12,489 bases of DNA from Chth-196 sp044370935 (GTDB lineage: Bacteria; Verrucomicrobiota; Verrucomicrobiia; Chthoniobacterales; Chthoniobacteraceae), in NCBI GenBank assembly GCA_044370935.1, contig JBILUQ010000103.1, positions 1-12,489 on the forward strand. Direction: 5' to 3'. Below are positions 7,407 to 12,489 of the stretch, one piece after another; positions within the stretch are counted from its first letter, which is position 1, and each line of letters begins with the position of its first letter. Both the position numbers and the translations under genes were made by a program. The notes under the pieces were generated by a model. It saw only the letters and a list, made by a program, of their open reading frames with translations, did not search any database and was not told the origin of the DNA.

Positions 7407-7961
7407 ATGTTCAACACTAAGCAAAAAAAGAAGACGGAGTGGGTGAAGACGGCAATGGAGCGCTACGAAAAGCCTCTGCTACAGTATTCTTACAGCATTG
7501 TAAGAGATCTTGAGCGCGCCCGTGACGTGGTTCAGGAGACCTTTATGCGCTTATTTAAGCAGGAGCAGGAGGCCATCGAGGGGCATCTTTCGCAGTGGCT
7601 TTTCACGGTATGCCGTAACTGCTCCCTGAAAGTGCTTCGCAGTCAGGAGAGATACATTCACGTGGAGAACTCAGAGTTCGAGGCGCGGCGCTCAGAGGAT
7701 CCTTCACCGTCGTTTGAGATGGAACGCAAGGAGCGTTTGGCTCGATTGATGGAGTTGGTGGAGGAACTCTCTGAAAACCAACGCGAGGTGGTTCGTCTGC
7801 GCTTTCAACATTTTCACTCCTACCAGGAGATCAGCGATATCACGGGCCTCAGTGTGGGCAACGTGGGTTTTATTTTGAATGCGGCCATGCGCAGTCTGCG
7901 AGACAAGATGGAGCGCGATGACCGCGAAGAGAAAATCATTTATCTTACAAAGTCAGCATAG
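7407..7961 (+). CDS. ECF-type RNA polymerase sigma-70 family factor
   Basis: This is a group IV sigma factor of 184 residues that directs RNA polymerase to a small regulon, presumably under control of the membrane protein encoded next. Region sigma-2 spans about 17-85, with RARDVVQETFMRLF (37-50) contacting the core and the -10 box, and QWLFTVCRNCSLKVLR (63-78) nearby. A charged linker (90-112) follows. Region sigma-4 (115-168) has the helix-turn-helix SYQEISDITGLSVGNVGF that reads the -35 box. There is no sigma-3 or region 1.1. The ATG at 7407 has no Shine-Dalgarno and would lie close to the 5' end of the transcript. The anti-sigma gene starts 4 bp after the stop, so the two are almost certainly cotranscribed. 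Confidence 0.95.
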   Translation: MFNTKQKKKTEWVKTAMERYEKPLLQYSYSIVRDLERARDVVQETFMRLFKQEQEAIEGHLSQWLFTVCRNCSLKVLRSQERYIHVENSEFEARRSEDPSPSFEMERKERLARLMELVEELSENQREVVRLRFQHFHSYQEISDITGLSVGNVGFILNAAMRSLRDKMERDDREEKIIYLTKSA

Positions 7962-7965
7962 TTTT

Positions 7966-8547
7966 ATGAAAGACCGTCTGCGTCAGGTTGATATTACAAA
8001 TTACGCGCTCAATGAATTGGAGCCGCGGGAACGACTGTACGTTGAGTCAATCATGTTGGGATGCGATTCAACACGTACGGATGTTTTGGAGATGATCGAG
8101 ATGGCCCAGTTGCTCGAGGAGGGATTTGAGGCGGAGATGGGCGGGCAGGAATTAATCCTCGATGCTTCCCGACGCAACAAAGTGCTCGGGAATGTCGTCA
8201 CTGAAGGAGTGTGGCATCATGTGTGGCGTACGGCTGCGGCTGCGGTCACGCTTGCAGCATGTTTGGTATTTTCCGTTGCGGCGCCCGTTGTCTGGAATTC
8301 GGTATCGCGCCCCTCAGTGTCCTCTGCAGACAATGACATTGCTGAGGGTTTGGCTCGTGAGGACGAAAAGCCCGACATGGCCAGCACCTTGCAGATGGCG
8401 GTTTCAGCGGCGGCTGCGGCTGCGGTGGCCGTGTTTGAAGATCAGGATAACGTGCAGGGCGGCTCGGAAGAGTTTCCAACACGCATCTTGTTGCCAACGG
8501 GAACCGTTGGACTGGATATGCCTTCGCTTGGCGGAGACGGGAACTAG
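7966..8547 (+). CDS. putative anti-sigma factor, single-pass membrane protein without zinc motif
   Basis: Position directly behind the sigma gene and overall build suggest that this 193-residue protein holds the sigma factor inactive at the inner membrane. The N-terminal cytoplasmic part (1-80) begins with VDITNYALNELEPRERLYVE, the usual opening of verrucomicrobial and planctomycetal anti-sigma proteins. It lacks the HX3CX2C zinc motif of classical ZAS anti-sigmas. One membrane segment lies at about 88-110 (TAAAAVTLAACLVFSVAAPV). The periplasmic part (111-193) is short, acidic and poorly conserved in look, with an alanine run (SAAAAAAVAVF, 147-157) long enough to be a second hydrophobic segment. 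I chose ATG 7966; the frame is open further upstream inside the sigma gene, but that extension is not sequence of this family. The role is inferred from context; I give the sigma-binding function about 0.7. Confidence 0.75.
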   Translation: MKDRLRQVDITNYALNELEPRERLYVESIMLGCDSTRTDVLEMIEMAQLLEEGFEAEMGGQELILDASRRNKVLGNVVTEGVWHHVWRTAAAAVTLAACLVFSVAAPVVWNSVSRPSVSSADNDIAEGLAREDEKPDMASTLQMAVSAAAAAAVAVFEDQDNVQGGSEEFPTRILLPTGTVGLDMPSLGGDGN

Positions 8548-8677
8548 AAGTTCGATCTCGCTGCGCGCTGTTTTGCCCGAGCGCAGTTCTTGCACGAAAG
8601 TGCTTCGATAAGGGCTGACAAATCCGCGGAGCTCAGCGTGGACGCTTCTGACCTCCGGGAGCGATACTGGGAGCCAC

Positions 8678-8703
8678 AGACGCTCGTTTTGGAAAGGGCG
8701 TCT
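8678..8703. terminator. weak stem-loop between the convergent anti-sigma and rodA genes
   Basis: AGACGC (8678-8683) pairs perfectly with GCGTCT (8698-8703) around a 14-nt loop that can itself pair TTT with AAA. It sits in the 174-bp gap between two convergent genes, where a bidirectional terminator is expected. There is no T-run on either side, so intrinsic termination is doubtful. Apart from a small GCAC-GAAA-GTGC hairpin near 8592-8603, I see nothing else in this gap. Confidence 0.2.
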
Positions 8704-8721
8704 CCGCGAAAAGCCTCCGAC

Positions 8722-9828
8722 TCAGGAGACTTCCTTTCGGTGAATCCAGACGGAGTTCACCAGACCGAGCCCAAACATAATGGTCAGCAGAAACGTGCCG
8801 CCGTAGGAAATCAAGGGTAGAGGCAGTCCGGTGATTGGCATGATGGCTATGGTCATCCCGATATTCTGGTACACGTGAAAGAACAACTGTGCGGCAAAAC
8901 CGGCGGCGATGACCAATCCGTAGTTGTCACTCGATTTGTGTGCTGAGAACAGGCATGCAAGCAGCAGCAGGGTGTAAGCGGCGATGATGGACACGCCGCC
9001 CACGAATCCCCACTGCTCACCGATGGCAGTGAAGATGTAGTCCGTGTGGACTGTTGTTCCGGGCACGAAACCCTGCTCGATCTGCGTGCCTGTGGCTTTG
9101 AATCCTTTGCCTGAAAAGCCACCTGAGCCGATGGCGATCATTGCTTGATTGATGGCGTAGCTGGCGCCACGCGGATCAATATCCGGGTCAACGAAAGTCA
9201 CGAGACGTTTGCGTTGATAATCCTTGAGCCCAAAATTGATCACCAGCGGAAGAAGCGACGTTCCGATGAGCAGGATCGCCAGCAGGTATCGCCGGGGCAT
9301 TCCTCCCACAAACAGCATCGCAATCATCACGGGAATCCAGACCAGTGTCATCCCGAAATCAGGTTGTTTAAGCGTCAAAAGCATCGGGCCGCCAACAATT
9401 GAGCCAACCGAGAGCAGCTTCAGCATTGGATGCATTTTCGTGAATTGGCATAGGAAAAGCCCCACGGTCAGAATCCCGGCCATGATGGCCATTTGTGAGG
9501 GCTGAAAGGTGCCGATTCCCGGGAGACGCAGCCAGCATTTCGCCCCGCCGTGCTCCTGACCGAGGGGCGTGTAAGTGAGCGCGATCAGCAATACGCTGGT
9601 GGCGTAAAGAGGGACGGCTGCAAGCTTGACCCATCGGTAGTGCACGATGCTAACCGCAAAAAATACAGCGAGACCACCCAGCGCCCACACCACCTGCTTC
9701 TCCCAGTACTCGTTGGTGCGAAAGTAGGTGGCGCTGTAAACCGCAATCACTCCGAACACCGTGAGCAGTATCGTCAGGGTGACAATCACCCAGTTCATGC
9801 CCAGAAGCTTTCTCAGAAGTGGAGTCAT
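8722..9828 (-). CDS. rodA: rod-shape peptidoglycan glycosyltransferase RodA (SEDS family)
   Basis: RodA polymerises lipid II into glycan strands during cell elongation, working in the inner membrane with a class B penicillin-binding protein. The 368-residue product has about ten hydrophobic segments, the usual number and length. SEDS motifs are present: QPDFG (155-159), the large extracytoplasmic loop with ATGTQIEQGFVPGTTVHTDY, in which Asp263 aligns with the catalytic aspartate, and LISYGG (339-344). The loop is of the RodA rather than the FtsW type. The motif in the fourth segment, normally QPSE-x-x-K, here reads QPSQMAI: the conserved Glu is Gln112 and the conserved Lys is Ile115. No mreBCD or PBP2 gene lies nearby. 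It follows the ABC ATPase gene after 99 bp in the same direction. The ATG at 9828 has no Shine-Dalgarno. Confidence 0.93.
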   Translation of the reverse strand: MTPLLRKLLGMNWVIVTLTILLTVFGVIAVYSATYFRTNEYWEKQVVWALGGLAVFFAVSIVHYRWVKLAAVPLYATSVLLIALTYTPLGQEHGGAKCWLRLPGIGTFQPSQMAIMAGILTVGLFLCQFTKMHPMLKLLSVGSIVGGPMLLTLKQPDFGMTLVWIPVMIAMLFVGGMPRRYLLAILLIGTSLLPLVINFGLKDYQRKRLVTFVDPDIDPRGASYAINQAMIAIGSGGFSGKGFKATGTQIEQGFVPGTTVHTDYIFTAIGEQWGFVGGVSIIAAYTLLLLACLFSAHKSSDNYGLVIAAGFAAQLFFHVYQNIGMTIAIMPITGLPLPLISYGGTFLLTIMFGLGLVNSVWIHRKEVS

Positions 9829-9927
9829 TTCAGCGAGGCGTTTGGTTGAGCAAATTGTTTGGAAGTGGCAGCGGATTCTGCCGCGGCGCGAGTCTGTCGC
9901 CCGGCTTTGTATTCTGGAGCAAACTCA

Positions 9928-10719
9928 CTAGTGCGAAAACTTCGGTACGGCGGCGAGGAGCTTCCGGGTGTATTCGTGCTTCGGACTTTCATAGATCTCG
10001 GCTGCTGACGCCGACTCAACAATCTTGCCATGGTGCATCACGAGTACATGGTCGCTGATGTGCTCAACCACCGCCAGATCATGCGCGATGAACAGATATG
10101 ACAATCCAAGTTGCTCCTGAAGGTCTTGGAGCAGGTTTACGATCTGGGCCTGAACACTCACGTCGAGCGCGCTCACAGGTTCATCGCAAACGATGAAGCG
10201 CGGTTCGACGGCAAGCGCCCTCGCAATGCCGATGCGCTGGCGTTGTCCGCCCGAAAACTCATGGGGGTAGCGCTTCACCATCTCAGGCTTAAGACCGACC
10301 TTCTCCAGTAGAGACACGACTCGGTCCTGTCTCTCGCTCTTGTTAAACTGCGGAAAATGGATTTCCAGCGCCTCGCCAACAATTTGAAGAACCGAGTGCC
10401 TGGGATTGAGGGATCCAAACGGATCCTGAAAAATCATCTGAAGCTCCCGCCGCAGCGGGCGGAATTCATTTTCATCGAGCGGAAGGATGTTGCGCCCCGC
10501 ATAAACGACCTCGCCTGAGGTTGCCTGCGTTAGTTTCAGGAGGGTCTTTCCAATCGTCGACTTCCCCGAACCGCTTTCCCCTACGAGTCCCACCGTTGTT
10601 CCCTCTTCAATACTGAAGGATACGTCGTCCACGGCCCGAATATCATCAACGTGCCGCCTCAGCACGCCCGAGCGCACTGGAAAATAGGTTTTCAAATTCC
10701 GGACTTCGATGAGTGCCAT
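9928..10719 (-). CDS. ABC transporter ATP-binding protein, OppF/DppF-like, without the usual C-terminal extension
   Basis: This is a nucleotide-binding subunit of the oligopeptide/dipeptide importer type, which powers uptake from the cytoplasmic face of the membrane. It has Walker A GESGSGKST (47-55), the Q-loop MIFQDPFGSLNPR (95-107) typical of OppD/OppF, the signature FSGGQRQRIGIARAL (155-169), Walker B FIVCDEP (175-181) with Glu180, the D-loop SALD, and the H-loop His213. All ATPase residues are intact. The 263-residue chain stops right after YTRKLLAAVP, where OppF proteins usually carry a further tail to about 320-330 residues that helps bind the permease. No permease, binding protein or OppD partner is in the window, so its partners must be encoded elsewhere. 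It lies between thiG and rodA on the same strand. Confidence 0.9.
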   Translation of the reverse strand: MALIEVRNLKTYFPVRSGVLRRHVDDIRAVDDVSFSIEEGTTVGLVGESGSGKSTIGKTLLKLTQATSGEVVYAGRNILPLDENEFRPLRRELQMIFQDPFGSLNPRHSVLQIVGEALEIHFPQFNKSERQDRVVSLLEKVGLKPEMVKRYPHEFSGGQRQRIGIARALAVEPRFIVCDEPVSALDVSVQAQIVNLLQDLQEQLGLSYLFIAHDLAVVEHISDHVLVMHHGKIVESASAAEIYESPKHEYTRKLLAAVPKFSH

Positions 10720-10780
10720 GGGGTGTGTTCTGGGGTGAAATGCAATCTCGATGAACGGGGGACTCGGCTTCAGCTGCCGG

Positions 10781-11575
10781 TTACGCCCCCTTCAAAAATC
10801 CTGTGAGCGGGCTTGTTGGGGAAGCCTTGAACGCCTCCGAGCCAAGCCCGATTTTGTGGGCCTTGCGCCCGGATTCAACAGCGCCGCGGAACGCAGCGGC
10901 CATCCCGGCCGGATCCGAGGCTATCGCGATGGCTGTGTTTACCAGAACCGCTGAGGCGCCGATCTCCATGGCCTCCGCAGCCTGGCTTGGCGCCCCGATT
11001 CCCGCGTCAACGATCACGGGAATACTGCATTGATCGATGATGATCTCAATTTGGTCCCGGGTCCGGAGGCCTCGGTTGCTGCCGATGGGGGCGCCCAGAG
11101 GCATCACGGTTGCAGTTCCTATGTCTTCAAGCCGGCGCGCCAAAACCGGATCTGCGTTGATGTACGGCAAAACTATGAAGCCTTCCTTCACCAAAACCTC
11201 AGCAGCCTTCAGCGTTTCGATCGGGTCTGGCAAAAGGTATCGTGGGTCAGGGTGAATCTCGAGTTTGACCCAATCAGAGATGCCTGCCGCGCGCGCGAGT
11301 CGGGCGAGGCGGACTGCCTCCTCCGCGTTCATGGCTCCGCTGGTGTTTGGCAACAATAGGTAGCGTTTTGGATCGATGAACTCCAAAATATTGGCGTACG
11401 GGTCGCGGGCCCCCGAAAGGTCGGCGCGCCTCAATGCGACAGTGACGATCTCCGTGCCGCTTGAATCAAGAGCGTCAGCCATCGCTTGGTTAGAGCAAAA
11501 CTTTCCTGTTCCTAGGAGCAGACGCGAGCAAAACGAGCGTCCGGCGATGATGAGAGGGTCGGAGATGGGCGGCAT
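10781..11575 (-). CDS. thiG: thiazole synthase ThiG
   Basis: ThiG builds the thiazole phosphate ring of thiamine from 1-deoxy-D-xylulose 5-phosphate, dehydroglycine and ThiS thiocarboxylate in the cytoplasm. The TIM-barrel protein (264 residues) carries LIIAGRSFCSRLLLGTGKF (8-26), PNTSGA (76-81), the Schiff-base lysine Lys104 in DWVKLEIHPD, the phosphate-binding loops VMPLGAPIGSNRGL (157-170) and VIVDAGIG (187-194), and LVNTAIA near 211-217. Length and motifs are normal, so it should be active. I chose ATG 11575; an in-frame TTG at 11584 would add three residues. ThiS, ThiF, ThiH/ThiO and ThiE are not in the window. I saw no TPP riboswitch upstream. The next gene on this strand, the ABC ATPase, starts 61 bp downstream. 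Confidence 0.96.
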   Translation of the reverse strand: MPPISDPLIIAGRSFCSRLLLGTGKFCSNQAMADALDSSGTEIVTVALRRADLSGARDPYANILEFIDPKRYLLLPNTSGAMNAEEAVRLARLARAAGISDWVKLEIHPDPRYLLPDPIETLKAAEVLVKEGFIVLPYINADPVLARRLEDIGTATVMPLGAPIGSNRGLRTRDQIEIIIDQCSIPVIVDAGIGAPSQAAEAMEIGASAVLVNTAIAIASDPAGMAAAFRGAVESGRKAHKIGLGSEAFKASPTSPLTGFLKGA

Positions 11576-11621
11576 TGTGAACAACAGTGAAACTAAGTGA
11601 AAAAGGACCGCTTTTCCACAG

Positions 11622-11640
11622 GCAAATACGACACATTTGC
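11622..11640. promoter_or_regulatory. inverted repeat upstream of thiG, possible operator
   Basis: GCAAAT and ATTTGC form perfect 6-bp arms around a 7-bp centre (11622-11640). The repeat overlaps the putative -10 box of thiG and lies 47 bp upstream of its ATG. A repeat of this size is expected by chance a few times in 12 kb, so only its position makes it notable. Confidence 0.25.
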
Positions 11641-11650
11641 ACTCTGTAAA
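11623..11650 (-). promoter_or_regulatory. weak promoter candidate for thiG
   Basis: On the minus strand TTTACA (11650-11645) and TATTTG (11628-11623) are spaced by 16 bp and would start transcription near 11616, about 40 nt before the thiG ATG. The -35 box matches four of six consensus positions; the -10 box is poor. The sequence lies inside the relic region, so the thiG promoter may have been rebuilt on insertion-sequence debris. Confidence 0.3.
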
Positions 11651-11895
11651 CTCGAGGTTGCCCGCGCAGAGTCGGCGAATTTGAGCCGGGAGGTTAATGC
11701 CCCGAAATCAGTGCTGAAAGGATCGCTTGCCATCGACGGCCAGCCTTTCGACGAGGTTCCATGCTGCCTTGCGAAGGCGCCTTGGGTGTGCCCACTTGCA
11801 CCGAATTCTTCCAGTATTGAGTCGATCTGGAGTGCGGATCGGCTGGGGCTGAGTGCAGTTGTTTGAATCCACCTATCCTACGCGCCACGCATGCT

Positions 11896-12194
11896 TCAGG
11901 CTAGATGGGTTTGCGCTGACGGTTCCATGTGACCTAGAGAAATACCGGTACAGACTTCGCGTGCCCTCTTGTTGTTGTGATGAGCGGCGGTTTCGACAAC
12001 GATAAGGGGGGAAAGCTGTGCAGGTCGAGCCGCAGGCGCACTTTGGCAGCGGCCTTGCGTCTGCGGTGTTTAGCCAAGCCGATGCAGTCGGCGACCATTT
12101 CCATAACGGAGCAATCGACCGCGTGAATCCTGCCCTTGAAACGGCGCAGGAGGCCGTTGGCTTTTCTACTCGTAGCAAAGCCCTGCTGGATGTT
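11896..12194 (-). pseudogene. IS4-family transposase fragment, truncated at both ends and frameshifted
   Basis: On the minus strand, an in-frame TAG (12197-12195) is followed by coding sequence that matches the central part of an IS4-family DDE transposase: RRFKGRIHAVDCSVMEMV, containing the first catalytic Asp, then LAKHRRRKAAAKVRLRLDL and HSF. At a run of six C (plus-strand G at 12006-12011) the reading switches frame and continues as LIVVETAAHHNNKRAREVCT followed by GIS. Beyond about 11935 the homology ends, just before the second catalytic Asp would be expected, and a stop occurs at 11898-11896. Of a protein of several hundred residues only about 85 remain. The family assignment rests on the KHRRRKAAAK and RAREVC patterns recognised by eye. 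It cannot encode an active enzyme. Confidence 0.75.
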
Positions 12195-12208
12195 CTAAAA
12201 ATGCCTCG

Positions 12209-12385
12209 TCAGCAGAATCTGTGGGTGAGCTGCGGCTCAGGAAGTGCCCCAAGATTTTGATAGAAAGCGACTTTCAGCGCTTGGAAAGTGCGTAATCCAT
12301 AAGCTCGACGTTTCACCAGATTGCATTTCAGGTTCAAGCCCTCCACCACTCCGCTGTTGTAGAGCTTTTTGGCGCGGAAATAGTT
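12209..12385 (-). pseudogene. ISL3-family transposase, C-terminal fragment
   Basis: Minus-strand codons 12385 to 12209 translate to the last 58 residues of an ISL3-type transposase: NYFRAKKLYNSGVVEGLN, then NLVKRRAYGLRTFQ, LPEP, THRFC and a TGA at 12211-12209. The GVVEGLN segment carries the conserved Glu of the DDE triad region and the ending is natural. Immediately upstream (12388-12386) is an in-frame TGA, and the codons before it show no ISL3 similarity in any frame I tried, so the rest of the gene has been lost. The fragment ends 12 bp before the TAG that precedes the IS4-like relic, so the two lie almost head to tail. I could not define terminal inverted repeats or target duplications. 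Confidence 0.75.
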
Positions 12386-12489
12386 TCAGAGCGGGCGCGG
12401 GGAAACGGAGCCAGTGAGATCGTAAGCTTGAGGGGAGAGTTCTGGGAGGGAATAACCAACCAGAGACATGAAAAACAAAAGACGAATAC

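Larger units (their letters stand above)
11593..11877 (-). pseudogene. possible remnant of an IS66-type TnpA / transposase HTH protein
   Basis: A minus-strand frame is open from 11877 to the TAG at 11595-11593 but has no start codon of its own. Between 11832 and 11740 it reads like the helix-turn-helix of small IS-encoded proteins such as IS66 TnpA: ILEEFGASGHTQGAFARQHG, the pattern 'fraSGlsqraFaxrhGv'. After that the expected Trp/Arg-rich stretch is lost and the remaining residues look non-coding, so at most a fragment survives. It lies downstream of two clearer transposase relics in the same orientation. The match is short and was made by eye; this could be chance. Nothing else convincing lies in the 315 bp between the thiG start and position 11890. 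Confidence 0.3.

Noticed and set aside
11597..11866. Plus-strand frame of 89 codons upstream of thiG
   Set aside because: No recognisable domain or ribosome binding site; the opposite strand carries a transposase-like pattern, so this is probably a shadow.
11576..11890. TPP riboswitch in front of thiG
   Set aside because: I looked for the conserved CUGAGA and the long ACC..GAUCUGGAUAAUGC-type elements on the minus strand and found neither.
12018..12260. Plus-strand frame of 80 codons at the right end
   Set aside because: It is antisense to the IS4 and ISL3 fragments, whose conserved motifs are on the minus strand.
1..12489. CRISPR arrays, tRNA or rRNA genes, prophage or defence systems
   Set aside because: I saw no regularly spaced repeats, cloverleaf sequences, rRNA segments, phage genes or defence-type domains in the window.

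Overview
The window reads as an ordinary chromosomal stretch of a Gram-negative bacterium, most likely a member of the Verrucomicrobiota (Opitutia, Puniceicoccales-like). The reasons are a TIGR04073-type exosortase-system-associated protein, a small HTH-plus-conserved-tail protein of a type I associate with that phylum, a verrucomicrobial-style ECF sigma / zinc-less anti-sigma pair, and the near absence of Shine-Dalgarno sequences in front of most genes. The assignment is an inference from protein style and was not tested by a search.

Layout. Positions 1-761 hold the 3' part of an alpha/beta hydrolase cut by the left edge. Positions 879-2260 carry three small plus-strand genes of unknown function: a putative DNA-binding protein with a conserved C-terminal tail, a small membrane or lipoprotein-like protein, and a lipoprotein. 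Positions 2295-5528 (minus) encode Mfd, the transcription-repair coupling factor. Positions 5688-7309 (plus) hold the TIGR04073 protein, overlapped by 4 bp by a TrmA/RlmD-type 5-methyluridine RNA methyltransferase. Positions 7407-8547 (plus) hold an ECF sigma factor and a membrane-anchored putative anti-sigma protein. Positions 8722-11575 (minus) hold thiG, an orphan OppF-like ABC ATPase and rodA in one orientation with short gaps, possibly one transcription unit. Positions 11593-12385 are an insertion-sequence graveyard: pieces of an ISL3-family transposase, an IS4-family transposase and possibly an IS66-type HTH protein, all on the minus strand and all broken.

How the genes work together. 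Most neighbours belong to unrelated housekeeping processes (DNA repair, rRNA/tRNA modification, cell-wall elongation, thiamine synthesis). The sigma/anti-sigma pair is the only clear two-gene functional module. I found no defence island, CRISPR array, prophage, tRNA or rRNA and no obviously new multi-gene system. The items most worth a second look are the RodA that lacks the conserved Glu/Lys pair of the QPSE motif, the thiG-oppF-rodA arrangement, the cluster of uncharacterised small proteins at 879-2260, and the layered transposase fossils.
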